The notes below the pieces were generated by a model. That model was not told the origin of the DNA. It saw nothing but the letters and a program-made list of their open reading frames with translations, and did no database searches. Both the position numbers and the translations under genes were made by a program. A DNA stretch of 64,000 nucleotides from Prevotella sp. P5-108 (GTDB lineage Bacteria; Bacteroidota; Bacteroidia; Bacteroidales; Bacteroidaceae). Shown in pieces: positions 26,682-36,012 of the stretch; positions within the stretch are counted from its first letter, which is position 1, and every line of letters begins with the position of its first letter. Location: assembly GCF_002251385.1 (NCBI RefSeq), contig NZ_NPJJ01000032.1:22865-86864 (forward strand), given 5' to 3'.

Positions 26682-28247
26682 ATGAACGAAATAGAACGTA
26701 GAAGGACCTTTGCCATCATCTCACACCCGGATGCCGGTAAGACCACGCTTACAGAGAAGTTCCTGCTCTTCGGAGGACAGATTCAGGTGGCTGGAGCTGT
26801 AAAAAGCAACAAGATAAGAAAGACTGCCACATCAGACTGGATGGATATAGAGAAGCAGAGAGGTATCTCGGTCTCTACATCGGTCATGGAGTTTGACTAT
26901 CAGGACTACAAGGTAAATATCCTTGACACCCCTGGTCACCAGGACTTTGCAGAAGATACCTACCGCACGCTTACAGCCGTAGACTCTGCCATTATCGTGG
27001 TCGACTCTGCCAAAGGTGTGGAGACCCAGACACGCAAGCTGATGGAGGTGTGCCGCATGCGCAACACGCCGGTTATCATCTTTGTCAACAAGATGGACCG
27101 TGAGGGCCGCGACCCCTTCGACCTGCTCGACGAGTTGGAGAAGGAACTGCAGATACATGTGCGCCCACTGTCATGGCCCATCGGCCAGGGACTGAGATTC
27201 AAGGGTGTATACAATATCTTCGAGCAGCAGCTCAACCTGTTTACCCCCAACAAGCAGAGGGTTACAGAGAAGATTGCCGTAGATGTGGCCAGCAGCGAAC
27301 TCGACCAGCATGTCGGTGAACGCGAAGCAAGCCAGCTGCGCGACGACCTTGACCTCGTCGATGGCGTATATCCCGAGTTCGATGTTGAGACCTACCGTAG
27401 CGGCGATGTTGCACCCGTCTTCTTCGGCAGTGCCTTAAACAACTTCGGTGTACAGGAGCTGCTCGACTGCTTTGTACAGATAGCACCGAGCCCACGCCCC
27501 ACCAAGGCCGAAGAACGTATGGTCGAGCCCACCGAGCCCAAATTCACAGGCTTCATCTTCAAGATTACAGCCAACATCGACCCCAACCACCGTTCGTGTA
27601 TCGCCTTCTGCAAGGTCTGTTCGGGCAAGTTCCAGCGCAACCAGCCCTATACCCACGTACGTCTGGGCAAGACCGTAAGGTTCTCATCACCTACGCAGTT
27701 CATGGCACAGCGCAAGTCGACCATCGACGAGGCCTACCCAGGCGATATCGTCGGACTCCCCGACAACGGAATCTTCAAGATAGGCGACACGCTGACCGAG
27801 GGCGAGCTTATCCACTTCAGAGGACTCCCCAGCTTCTCTCCCGAACTGTTCAAATACATCGAGAACGACGACCCCATGAAGTCCAAGCAGTTCTACAAAG
27901 GTCTGGAGCAGCTCATGGACGAAGGTGTGGCCCAGTTGTTTGTCAATCAGTTCAACAACCGCCGCATTGTGGGAACCGTAGGTCAGCTGCAGTTTGAGGT
28001 AATCCAGTATCGACTGGAAAACGAGTACAATGCCAAGTGCCGTTGGGAGCCCGTGCATCTCTACAAGGCCTGCTGGATAGAAAGCGATGACGAGAAGGAG
28101 TATGAAAACTTCAAGAAGCGCAAATACCAGTATATGGCCAAAGACTCTGAGGGTCGCGACGTGTTCCTGGCAGACAGCGGCTACGTGCTGTCAATGGCCC
28201 AGCAGGACTTTGAGCACATCAAGTTCCACTTTACCTCTGAGTTCTAA
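26682..28247 (+). CDS. prfC: Peptide chain release factor 3
   Basis: A 521-residue translational GTPase: G1 HPDAGKTTL (16-24), the RGIS switch I, G3 DTPGH, and G4 NKMDRE, followed by domain II and the RF3-specific C-terminal domain. The insert around [10 protein letters not shown] after the P-loop and the [15 protein letters not shown] stretch separate RF3 from EF-G. It recycles RF1/RF2 from the ribosome after peptide release. Last gene of its operon; a hairpin terminator follows. Confidence 0.97.
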   Translation: MNEIERRRTFAIISHPDAGKTTLTEKFLLFGGQIQVAGAVKSNKIRKTATSDWMDIEKQRGISVSTSVMEFDYQDYKVNILDTPGHQDFAEDTYRTLTAVDSAIIVVDSAKGVETQTRKLMEVCRMRNTPVIIFVNKMDREGRDPFDLLDELEKELQIHVRPLSWPIGQGLRFKGVYNIFEQQLNLFTPNKQRVTEKIAVDVASSELDQHVGEREASQLRDDLDLVDGVYPEFDVETYRSGDVAPVFFGSALNNFGVQELLDCFVQIAPSPRPTKAEERMVEPTEPKFTGFIFKITANIDPNHRSCIAFCKVCSGKFQRNQPYTHVRLGKTVRFSSPTQFMAQRKSTIDEAYPGDIVGLPDNGIFKIGDTLTEGELIHFRGLPSFSPELFKYIENDDPMKSKQFYKGLEQLMDEGVAQLFVNQFNNRRIVGTVGQLQFEVIQYRLENEYNAKCRWEPVHLYKACWIESDDEKEYENFKKRKYQYMAKDSEGRDVFLADSGYVLSMAQQDFEHIKFHFTSEF

Positions 28248-28266
28248 TCCCTTAGATACCAACAGC

Positions 28267-28309
28267 CAATCGCAATGTTCATCCCCATGGGCATTGCGAT
28301 TGTTTTTTA
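28267..28309 (+). terminator. Intrinsic terminator after prfC
   Basis: 11-bp perfect stem CAATCGCAATG/CATTGCGATTG (28267-28277 with 28292-28302) followed by TTTTTTATT. Confidence 0.9.
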
Positions 28310-28397
28310 TTCCCCCAAGCCCATCTTCACTCTTCCCGCCATGATGGTAGCATACATAGCCTGCTGGCCATACTTAGCCCAGACCTGCCTGAGAGTA

Positions 28398-28481
28398 ATT
28401 GCGAAGTTGGAAATAGGTAATTCGCAGTATGAAACCATGAAATCAAACCTTGAAATCCACAAATCAGACCTTGAAGTCAAC
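28398..28481. repeat. Tandem repeat island B: about four 21-22-bp units
   Basis: The core octamers TTGGAAAT (28407), ATGAAACC (28429), TTGAAATC (28450) and TTGAAGTC (28471) are spaced 22, 21 and 21 bp. The last two units (28440-28460, 28461-28481) match at 17 of 21 positions; the first two are degenerate. It lies between the prfC terminator and the 3' end of the convergent kinase gene. Confidence 0.6.
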
Positions 28482-28516
28482 TTATATGCAGTGAAAAAGA
28501 AGATGTAAAGAGATGC

Positions 28517-29380
28517 CTATACATCTGCCGCATCCACCCCGTGATAGGCCAGCAATCCTGCCATAGGCGTACGGGCCACGGTGCCCATCTTCAGCCCCTC
28601 GCGCTCTATGGCCTCAGCCAACAGGTCGCGGAAATAATAAGCCACGCTACCCACAAAACTCACGGGAAGGTCGGGGCGACGGTAGGGCTTCAGGTTGTAA
28701 TGCACAAACGAGCGGAAACGGTCAAGAACCATGTCGTACACCTGCTGATTGTCCAGGTGTCGATGGATAAGCGGAGCAAGAGATGCCAAGAAACTGTTGG
28801 CTCGCGGCTGCTGGTAGATGCGCTGGATAACCTGGGGATAGGAAAGCTGGCAAGAGGAGTAGAACTCGTCACGAAGCTGCTCGGGAAGCTGGCCTTTAAG
28901 CAAGTCGTGCAGGAAGTGTTTGCCCAAATCGGCCCCACTGCCTTCGTCGCCCAAGATGTAACCCAAAGGAGGGGTATTGGCAGCGATGCTCTCGCCATCA
29001 TAGAGACACGAATTGGAGCCGGTACCGAGAATACAGGCAATACCCTCGGCGTGCTGGCACAGGGAACGGGCGGCGCCAAGAAGGTCGGACCACACGTGGA
29101 GCCCAGGAGCAAACGGGGCAAAGACCCGGGCAAGGATAGCACTGACGATGCCTGTGCCCACGGCATTGCAGCCAGCACCATAGAAGTAGATATCGAGCGT
29201 GGAAACGACGGCCCGTCTGCGGGTAACCTCTTGAGCCACAGCATCAAGCTGCTTTACGATATCATCCTCACTCTGATGGATGGGATTGATGCCCCCAGTC
29301 TGCATACGTACGACCGTTCTGTCGTCGCAGACAAGCGCCCAATCGCTCTTTGTACCTCCGCAATCAGCAATAATTATCAT
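28517..29380 (-). CDS. N-acetylglucosamine kinase-like protein (BadF/BadG/BcrA/BcrD ATPase family)
   Basis: A 287-residue actin-fold sugar kinase: phosphate-1 motif IIADCGGTKSDWAL (3-16), GGINP, CILGTGSNSCLYDG (phosphate-2) and GYILGDEGSGADLGKHFL. The GDEGSG motif is typical of GlcNAc kinases, which phosphorylate N-acetylglucosamine recovered from peptidoglycan or chitin. Start at ATG 29380, preceded by a -7 element at 29408-29415. It is transcribed alone, divergent from the MscS gene. A glucosamine kinase is an alternative. Confidence 0.85.
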   Translation of the reverse strand: MIIIADCGGTKSDWALVCDDRTVVRMQTGGINPIHQSEDDIVKQLDAVAQEVTRRRAVVSTLDIYFYGAGCNAVGTGIVSAILARVFAPFAPGLHVWSDLLGAARSLCQHAEGIACILGTGSNSCLYDGESIAANTPPLGYILGDEGSGADLGKHFLHDLLKGQLPEQLRDEFYSSCQLSYPQVIQRIYQQPRANSFLASLAPLIHRHLDNQQVYDMVLDRFRSFVHYNLKPYRRPDLPVSFVGSVAYYFRDLLAEAIEREGLKMGTVARTPMAGLLAYHGVDAADV

Positions 29381-29407
29381 TACTATCCTATTTTTGGTTT
29401 AATAGTA

Positions 29408-29415
29408 CAAAATTA
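29408..29415 (-). promoter_or_regulatory. -7 promoter element TAATTTTG for the GlcNAc kinase-like gene
   Basis: Minus-strand TAnnTTTG match 27 nt before the ATG at 29380. Confidence 0.58.
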
Positions 29416-29450
29416 ATAAAAATATCCTTACACAATTCGATTCTTTTGAG

Positions 29451-29458
29451 TAAATTTG
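29451..29458 (+). promoter_or_regulatory. -7 promoter element TAAATTTG for the MscS-like gene
   Basis: TAnnTTTG match. It excludes the in-frame ATG at 29446 and supports a start at 29467 or 29479. Confidence 0.58.
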
Positions 29459-29478
29459 CATGTATAATGAGAGATAAT

Positions 29479-31881
29479 ATGAAAACAAAGATATTCATGC
29501 TGCTACTGCTGCTCACAGTGGCAATGCCCTCAATGGCCGTCTTAAAGGAAAAGGACCTGTCGCACACTCTGGCCATCCTACGTCAGGAGCTCACTGACTA
29601 CAGAATAGAACTGGAACGCCAGACGGGATACCTGAAAGAGCAGCAGGACCAGATGACTATGAACATGTATTCAATCATCAACCAGTGCAGCCAGAATTCG
29701 CTGATGCTATACTCGCAGAAGTCGGGATATATATTTGACTTGACCTACGCCTGTCATGAAGCTACAGAGATGTATCATGCGTTCAAGAAGTCGGTTATTC
29801 CCTTTGAAAACTATCTGCAGCGCTCCACGAGCGAGATAGCGCGGTTTGACTCCTTGGTAAATGTACTGAGCCAGATGAGCGACCGCACGCTGAGCGAGCA
29901 CGCCGCCATAGACCGCAATGTCTGCCTCACCCTGTCTATCAACATACTCAGAACGCTGAAAAGCAACAACGAACAGATGAGTATGTACATCAAGTATTAT
30001 CACAACACTGAGAGACAGCTGAGCAGTCTGAACGACTACGCCATCAAGCGTTATGGTGACATACAGGCCAGCATATTCAACAATGCCGGCGACAACTACT
30101 TCACCATACTCAGGCATATCAGTACCAACGTGAGCGAGACAACCGAAACGCTCTCGGAGAAATACAAGCCGCAGGCCAAGCGCAAGTCGCAATGGAACAG
30201 CAGGCTTATGTTTGGTCTGCTGGTAATCATCCTGTTTGGCGGTATCATTTCCATTTCGCTCAACGTGCTGCTGTTCAGGGTAGCGATAACCCGCCTGTTC
30301 AAATCACAGCGCCTCATGCAGAGGGTGACACGTCTGCTGAAGACAGACAACATCAGTGCCACACACGAAACGTTTATCGGCAAGCGCACGTGTATCACCA
30401 TGGCAGCAACGGTAGTAACCTTTGCCATCGTGCTGGCCATCATCAGACTGGCAGCCGACCAGAACTTCCTGATTATGGCCTGCAATCTGCTGGTAGAATA
30501 TGCCTGGCTGTTGGGCGTGATACTCATCTCGCTGCTTATCCGTCTGAGCACCAAGCAGATAAAGAGCGGTTTCCGCATCTATGCCCCTCTGATTGTCATC
30601 GACTTCATCATCATCAGCTTCCGCATAGTACTGATTCCCAACATATTCACCAATCTTATCTTCCCACCCGTTCTGCTGGCCTGCACCCTGTGGCAGTGGA
30701 ATGTCATCAAGCGACATGGTCACAACATCCCCAAGACCGATGTCTATTATACCTATCTTTCGCTCATCGTATTCGTGGGTGCTACCATCTGTTCATGGAT
30801 AGGCTACACTCTGTTGAGCGTTGAGATGCTGATATGGTGGATAATGCAGCTTACCTGCATCCTGACCATCACCTGTCTGAAGGGCATCATCAAGGCGTAC
30901 GCCGAACGCAACGGTATCTTGGCCAAACCCATCACGCTGAAATGGGCTTATAGGCTTGTCTATACGGTACTCCTGCCGGTAATGGGCGTGGTGTCGGTGA
31001 TATTCTCCATCTATTGGGCTGCCGACATCTTCAATCTGAGTGATACGACCATGCGTATCTATACCAACAACTTCATAGACTCCGACAACATAAGAATAAG
31101 CATCCTCGGCATCTTCATGGCGTCCATCCTGTATATTGTCTTCGCGTATGTCAACAAGACAAGCAAGGATTTCCTAAAGCTCCACTTCGAGAAGACCGAC
31201 CCCACGACCGCCGCGAGCAAGAACGTCATGGCAAAGAACGTGCTGCAGGTTGTGGTATGGGGCGTATGGCTGATGCTGGTATTGAGTATCTTCCACGTGA
31301 ACAGCACCTGGCTCGTGGTCATCTCAGGAGGTCTGTCAACAGGTATCGGTTTCGCGATGAAGGACATCATCGAGAACATCTACTACGGCATATCTCTCAT
31401 GGCGGGACGCATCAAGGTGGGCGACCTCATCGAATGTGACGGCATAAGAGGCACGGTAAGTTCGATATCCTACACCTCTACACTCATGGACACAACCGAC
31501 GGCAGCGTGATTGCTTTCCAGAACTCCCAGCTCTTTACCAAGAACTACAAGAACCTGACAAGAAACCACGGCTATGAGGTGGCAAGCATACCATTCGGAG
31601 TGGCCTATGGCACCAATGTCAATACGGTGCGCGACCTGGTATGCAACGCGGTGAACAAGCTGAAGTGCAAGGATGCCACAAGACCTGCCAAGATGGTATT
31701 TGCCAACTTCGGCGACAACAGCATCGACTTCAAGCTCATCGTGTGGGTTCCCGTGCTGACCACCACCTACGCCAAGGGCGAAATCATGGAAACTATCTAT
31801 AATGTACTGACTGAGCACAACATAGAAATTCCGTTCCCACAGCGCGACATACATATCATATCCAACGGAGACGATGCCTGA
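29479..31881 (+). CDS. Large MscS-family mechanosensitive channel
   Basis: About 800 residues from the ATG at 29479 (MKTKIFMLLLLLTVAMPSMA, a signal peptide); ATG 29467 is possible. A periplasmic helical domain with coiled-coil character (about 20-235) precedes about ten membrane helices and the MscS core near 600-720: GLSTGIGFAMKDIIENIYYG is the pore-lining helix region and GRIKVGDLIECDGIRGTV starts the beta domain. The layout is like the large MscK/YbdG-type channels that open under osmotic down-shock. kdsA follows 58 nt downstream without a clear promoter, so read-through is possible. Confidence 0.9.
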   Translation: MKTKIFMLLLLLTVAMPSMAVLKEKDLSHTLAILRQELTDYRIELERQTGYLKEQQDQMTMNMYSIINQCSQNSLMLYSQKSGYIFDLTYACHEATEMYHAFKKSVIPFENYLQRSTSEIARFDSLVNVLSQMSDRTLSEHAAIDRNVCLTLSINILRTLKSNNEQMSMYIKYYHNTERQLSSLNDYAIKRYGDIQASIFNNAGDNYFTILRHISTNVSETTETLSEKYKPQAKRKSQWNSRLMFGLLVIILFGGIISISLNVLLFRVAITRLFKSQRLMQRVTRLLKTDNISATHETFIGKRTCITMAATVVTFAIVLAIIRLAADQNFLIMACNLLVEYAWLLGVILISLLIRLSTKQIKSGFRIYAPLIVIDFIIISFRIVLIPNIFTNLIFPPVLLACTLWQWNVIKRHGHNIPKTDVYYTYLSLIVFVGATICSWIGYTLLSVEMLIWWIMQLTCILTITCLKGIIKAYAERNGILAKPITLKWAYRLVYTVLLPVMGVVSVIFSIYWAADIFNLSDTTMRIYTNNFIDSDNIRISILGIFMASILYIVFAYVNKTSKDFLKLHFEKTDPTTAASKNVMAKNVLQVVVWGVWLMLVLSIFHVNSTWLVVISGGLSTGIGFAMKDIIENIYYGISLMAGRIKVGDLIECDGIRGTVSSISYTSTLMDTTDGSVIAFQNSQLFTKNYKNLTRNHGYEVASIPFGVAYGTNVNTVRDLVCNAVNKLKCKDATRPAKMVFANFGDNSIDFKLIVWVPVLTTTYAKGEIMETIYNVLTEHNIEIPFPQRDIHIISNGDDA

Positions 31882-31938
31882 TGCGGTATCTCTCCCAACA
31901 AGTATAAAAGAATATAGTCAACTAAACATAAGCAAGCT

Positions 31939-32691
31939 ATGCAACCACTATTCATTGCCGGTCCATGCGTCATCGAGAACATGGAACTTTTGGAAACAGT
32001 AGCAGAGAAGTTAGTAAGTATCAACAAGAGACTCTCGACAGAGATTATCTTCAAGGCATCATTTGACAAGGCCAACCGCACCTCCATCCGCTCGTTCAGA
32101 GGGCCAGGGCTGGAGAAGGGGCTGACCATGCTCAATGACATCAAGACCAAATACGGACTGCGAATCCTCACCGACATACACGAAAGCTGGCAAGCGCAAC
32201 CTGTAGGCGAAGTAGTGGACGTCATACAGATACCGGCTTTTCTCTGCCGCCAGACCGACCTGCTGACATCTGCCGCCAAGACAGGTAAAATCATAAACAT
32301 CAAGAAGGCACAGTTTCTGAGCGGAAAGGACATGCGCTATCCCGTAGAGAAGGCGATGGATTCGGGTGCCACCGAGGTATGGCTCACCGAAAGAGGAAAC
32401 AGCTTTGGCTACAATAACCTTGTGGTAGACTTCAGAAATATCCCCGACATGAAGGAGATAGTGCCCACGGTGGTCATGGACTGCACACACAGCGTGCAGC
32501 GACCAGGCGCTGCCAATGGCACAACGGGCGGCGACCGACAGTTCATACCCGCCATGGCCAAGGCAGCCAAGGCCTTCGGCGCCAATGGCTACTTCTTTGA
32601 GGTACACCCCAATCCGGACAAGGGACTCAGCGACGGACCGAACATGTTACCATTGGACAAACTGGAAAACTTAATCACAGAACTCTTATGA
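31939..32691 (+). CDS. kdsA: 3-deoxy-8-phosphooctulonate synthase (KDO-8-P synthase)
   Basis: A 250-residue protein with the KdsA landmarks IAGPCVIEN, FKASFDKANRTSIRSFRGPG, TDIHE, IPAFLCRQTDLL, KKAQFLSG and MDCTHSVQRPG. It condenses phosphoenolpyruvate with arabinose 5-phosphate in the cytoplasm, the committed step to the Kdo sugar of the lipopolysaccharide inner core. It is slightly shorter than the E. coli enzyme (284). Its stop codon overlaps the kdsD start by 4 nt. Confidence 0.96.
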   Translation: MQPLFIAGPCVIENMELLETVAEKLVSINKRLSTEIIFKASFDKANRTSIRSFRGPGLEKGLTMLNDIKTKYGLRILTDIHESWQAQPVGEVVDVIQIPAFLCRQTDLLTSAAKTGKIINIKKAQFLSGKDMRYPVEKAMDSGATEVWLTERGNSFGYNNLVVDFRNIPDMKEIVPTVVMDCTHSVQRPGAANGTTGGDRQFIPAMAKAAKAFGANGYFFEVHPNPDKGLSDGPNMLPLDKLENLITELL

Positions 32692-33650
32692 CAACACAAC
32701 TCACACAAATACGCCAATACGCCAAGCAGTGTCTCGAAGACGAGGCACAGGCTCTGCTGGAACTGATTCCACAGCTGGACGAGAATTTCGACAAGGCTGT
32801 CAACATGATTTACAACTGCAAGGGTAAAATCATCGTGACAGGTGTAGGCAAAAGCGGACATATCGGAGCCAAGATTGCCGCAACGCTGTCGTCAACGGGA
32901 ACACCCGCATTCTTCATCAACCCATTGGATGTTTTCCATGGCGACTTGGGAGTGATGACTTCGGATGACATCGTGCTGGCGCTGAGCAACTCGGGACAGA
33001 CCGACGAACTGCTCCGCTTCATCCCCATGGTACTGCACATGAACATACCCATCATCTCGATGACGGGCAACGAGAACTCGCTGCTCGCAAAATACAGCAA
33101 TGCCCACATCAAGGTGTGGGTGAAGAAGGAGGCTTGCCCGCTCAACCTCGCCCCGACAAGCAGCACCACCGCTGCACTGGCTATGGGCGATGCGCTGGCA
33201 GTAGCTCTGATGGAGGTAAGACATTTCGAACCTCGCGATTTCGCCCAGTTCCACCCAGGTGGCGAGTTGGGCAAACGCCTGCTGACCACAGCTGAAGACG
33301 TCATGATAAGCCACGACCTGCCGGTAATCGACAAGGACATGAACCTTGGCGACGCCATCATACTGGTGAGCAAAGGCAAATTGGGTCTGGGTGTATCGAC
33401 AGAGAACGACAAGGTTATCGGTCTGATTACCGACGGCGACATACGCAGAGCTATGGAGAAATGGCGTGAGAAATTCTTTGACAAGAAGGTGAAAGACATC
33501 ATGACGACAACACCCAAATCGGTATTGCCATCAACCAAGATAACCGAGATACAACGCATCATGCATCAATACAAGGTGCATACAGTATTGGTAGTAAACG
33601 AAGAAAACAAACTACTGGGCGTAGTGGACCACTACAGTTGCATGATTTAA
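32688..33650 (+). CDS. kdsD: Arabinose-5-phosphate isomerase (KpsF/GutQ family)
   Basis: A 320-residue protein with an SIS domain (about 35-190: GVGKSGHIGAKIAATLSSTGTP split by the usual loop, LSNSGQTDELL, PTSSTTAALAMGDALAVAL) and two CBS domains (about 205-320). It converts ribulose 5-phosphate to arabinose 5-phosphate for KdsA, whose gene is directly upstream and translationally coupled, giving a functional pair. The FHPGGELGKRLL motif is diagnostic of this subfamily. Confidence 0.95.
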   Translation: MTTQLTQIRQYAKQCLEDEAQALLELIPQLDENFDKAVNMIYNCKGKIIVTGVGKSGHIGAKIAATLSSTGTPAFFINPLDVFHGDLGVMTSDDIVLALSNSGQTDELLRFIPMVLHMNIPIISMTGNENSLLAKYSNAHIKVWVKKEACPLNLAPTSSTTAALAMGDALAVALMEVRHFEPRDFAQFHPGGELGKRLLTTAEDVMISHDLPVIDKDMNLGDAIILVSKGKLGLGVSTENDKVIGLITDGDIRRAMEKWREKFFDKKVKDIMTTTPKSVLPSTKITEIQRIMHQYKVHTVLVVNEENKLLGVVDHYSCMI

Positions 33651-33668
33651 TACATTACAAAACCAAAG

Positions 33669-34934
33669 GTGAAACATATCATAACAACAATCATAGTATT
33701 GTTAGTCTGTGTCTGTGCCAACGCACAGACATCAGACTCTGTTATCGTAAACAAACTGAAGGAGAGGGGCGTAAGTTTCTCTCACAACAATTCCGTAACC
33801 TTGCTTGCTACGGGGCGGGAAAAGTTTGAGGATATGTTTCAAGCCATCAGGAACGCCCGCCACTCCATACATCTGGAGTATTTCAACTTCAGAAATGACT
33901 CGATTGCCCGCGAGCTGTTCCATCTGCTCGAAGAGAAGGCCCAACACGGTGTTGAGGTCAGAGCGCTTTTCGACGCTTTTGGCAATTCTTCCAACAACCG
34001 TCCACTCAAGCAGCGCCATCTGGACACCATACGCGCCAAAGGTGTAGAGATATACAAGTTTGACCCCATCGTCTTCCCCTGGATAAACCACGTCTTGACA
34101 CGCGACCACCGCAAAATTGTGGTCATCGACGGACGCATAGCGTATATCGGCGGTATGAATGTGGCAGACTACTACATCAAGGGAACGGAAAAGGTTGGCT
34201 CATGGCATGACATGCATTGCCGTCTGGATGGCAACGAGGTAAATACGCTGCAACGTATCTTCCTGAAGATATGGAACAAGACTACTGGGCAGAATGTCCA
34301 TGGTGCCCAGTATTATCGCGGTGACTATACCGACACCTCTTACTTTACGGGGCTGAAACCAGATACCACGGAGAGTCGGGGGAAAAAGGTTGTGGGCATT
34401 ATCAATCGCGAGCCTCGCACAAGCAATGATATAATCAGGTATTTCTACGAGAACGCCATCAACTGTGCCCAAGACAGTATCAAGCTCATCAACCCCTATT
34501 TCACATTGAACAGGAAACTCAAGAAAGCGTTCAAAAATGCTGTCAAGCGTGGTGTAAAGGTAGAGATAATGCTCTCTACCCACAGCGACATCCCTCTGAC
34601 GCCAGATTGTGGCTTCTACAATGCCCACAAACTGATGAAACACGGTTGCAGGATATGGATGTACACGCCTGGGTTCCATCACACCAAGATTATCATGGTC
34701 GATGGGAAAGTGTGCACCGTGGGAAGTGCCAATCTGAATGCACGCAGTCTGAGCTGGGACTATGAAGCCAATGCTGTAATCGTGGACAGCCATACCACCC
34801 GCGAATTGGATAATCTATTCGAAGACAATAAAAAGAATAGCTTCCTGTTGGACGAGAAGAAATGGGATGAATGGCGCACGCCGTGGCAGAAGTTCAAGGG
34901 ATGGGTAGGACATCTCTTGTCGCCATTCTTATAA
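33669..34934 (+). CDS. Phospholipase D-family protein, cardiolipin synthase-like, with signal peptide
   Basis: 421 residues from a GTG start at 33669, 18 nt after kdsD. The N-terminus KHIITTIIVLLVCVCANAQ looks like a cleavable signal peptide rather than the two membrane helices of ClsA. Two HKD motifs are complete: HRKIVVIDG (147-155) and HTKIIMVDG (338-346). The spacing and the YFNFRND and GGMNVADYY stretches fit cardiolipin synthases, which condense phosphatidylglycerol. A periplasmic location would be unusual; an exported phosphodiesterase is the alternative. It is probably co-transcribed with kdsA-kdsD. Confidence 0.83.
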   Translation: MKHIITTIIVLLVCVCANAQTSDSVIVNKLKERGVSFSHNNSVTLLATGREKFEDMFQAIRNARHSIHLEYFNFRNDSIARELFHLLEEKAQHGVEVRALFDAFGNSSNNRPLKQRHLDTIRAKGVEIYKFDPIVFPWINHVLTRDHRKIVVIDGRIAYIGGMNVADYYIKGTEKVGSWHDMHCRLDGNEVNTLQRIFLKIWNKTTGQNVHGAQYYRGDYTDTSYFTGLKPDTTESRGKKVVGIINREPRTSNDIIRYFYENAINCAQDSIKLINPYFTLNRKLKKAFKNAVKRGVKVEIMLSTHSDIPLTPDCGFYNAHKLMKHGCRIWMYTPGFHHTKIIMVDGKVCTVGSANLNARSLSWDYEANAVIVDSHTTRELDNLFEDNKKNSFLLDEKKWDEWRTPWQKFKGWVGHLLSPFL

Positions 34935-34951
34935 GAAAAAAGTAAGGAATA

Positions 34952-35548
34952 TCAGATATTTGCGATATCCACATATCCATGCGTGACAGCATAGATAGTA
35001 AGGGCCGATACGCTTCGCGCATCAAGTTTGTCCATGATGTTCTTGCGATGAGAGATGACTGTGGTCAAACCAATATGCAGCTTGTCGGCAATCTCCTTGT
35101 TGATATACCCCTCAACAATCAATACCAAAACTTCTATCTCCCTATCGGTAAGTATTCCGGCATTACCGGCAGGAACATCCATAGGCAGGTTGCGTCCGCG
35201 AGAATGGGCATGCTGCTCCAGCATAAGCAGCGACTTGACCAGAATATCCTCTGACACATTGACATTAATACTATGAAAACCCGTAAGGCTTTCACTGGAA
35301 GTGGTAAGCACTATCGTCTTGCGGCTATGCTCCAGGAAGAACATGCGGTGGGCAAGGACGATATTGACCGAAACAAAGAAGTGGAAATACCTGTCTGGGA
35401 CAGAAGCCTCAAACTCATTGAAGGAGCCATAGAGTTCGACATCCATAATAGGCATAATACGCTGGAGAATAGTCTTCAATCCTATTGCTGCCAACGTATT
35501 ACCATCTATTACGGCAATGGCCGGTCTATGTCCTTTCTCCATCATCAT
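34952..35548 (-). CDS. LuxR-type regulator with degenerate receiver domain, third gene of the nrd operon
   Basis: A 198-residue protein whose ATG overlaps the nrdG stop (ATGA); Met3 at 35542 is an alternative start. The C-terminal LuxR helix-turn-helix (about 134-190) reads LTDREIEVLVLIVEGYINKE, then TTVISHRKNIMDKL. The N-terminal half resembles a receiver (AVIDGNTLAAIGLKTIL), but the strand that should hold the phospho-acceptor aspartate reads HFFVSVNIV, so it is probably not phosphorylated. The DNA-binding domain is a clear paralogue of the hemerythrin-LuxR protein at 38440. Coupling to nrdD-nrdG suggests it controls, or responds with, anaerobic nucleotide reduction. Confidence 0.85.
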   Translation of the reverse strand: MMMEKGHRPAIAVIDGNTLAAIGLKTILQRIMPIMDVELYGSFNEFEASVPDRYFHFFVSVNIVLAHRMFFLEHSRKTIVLTTSSESLTGFHSINVNVSEDILVKSLLMLEQHAHSRGRNLPMDVPAGNAGILTDREIEVLVLIVEGYINKEIADKLHIGLTTVISHRKNIMDKLDARSVSALTIYAVTHGYVDIANI

Positions 35549-36012
35549 CGTGACCAGAAACGATAGGTTATATCCTGCATGTCACCCGCAGCATCCAGTT
35601 TGTAGAGACGCTGGTTGGTGGTCTTGCACTTGAGAGAACCAAGATGGGCTATGTATGGACCCACCTTGATATAATCAAAGACGTTCTTGGATGCCTGGGA
35701 AGAGATACGGAGTCGCCCACTATACCACGCTACTCTGTAATGAGGGTATTTGGCGTGGATATAGGCAGCAAGCTGGCTAAGATAGGAAGGGTCAGAATCT
35801 CCACCCATGAAACAGATGCAGGTAATGTTGCTGCCGAACCTGGCAATGAACTCATCCAGCACTTCTGTCGTCAATGGAGCACCTACATCCTCCCAAAGGA
35901 ACTTGCTGTGACACCCAGGACAGTGGCACGGGCAATTACTGATATTAATTGCCAGTGTCACCTCGTCGGGTATCTCTTGGAAAACGATGCCTGTATTAAC
36001 GTACTTTAGCAT
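35545..36012 (-). CDS. nrdG: Anaerobic ribonucleoside-triphosphate reductase activating protein
   Basis: A 155-residue radical SAM activase. The CxxxCxxC cluster motif is Cys27/Cys31/Cys34 in CPCHCPGCH, followed by CFMGGDSDPSYL, which corresponds to the SAM-binding GGD region. NrdG uses a reduced 4Fe-4S cluster and SAM to install the glycyl radical on NrdD. It overlaps nrdD by 17 nt upstream and the LuxR-type gene by 4 nt downstream, so the three are one transcription and translation unit. Confidence 0.96.
   Translation of the reverse strand: MLKYVNTGIVFQEIPDEVTLAINISNCPCHCPGCHSKFLWEDVGAPLTTEVLDEFIARFGSNITCICFMGGDSDPSYLSQLAAYIHAKYPHYRVAWYSGRLRISSQASKNVFDYIKVGPYIAHLGSLKCKTTNQRLYKLDAAGDMQDITYRFWSR

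Noticed and set aside
28275..28508. 77-codon plus-strand frame after prfC
   Set aside because: Its ATG lies inside the prfC terminator stem and its C-terminal part is made of the 21-bp repeat; no recognisable family.
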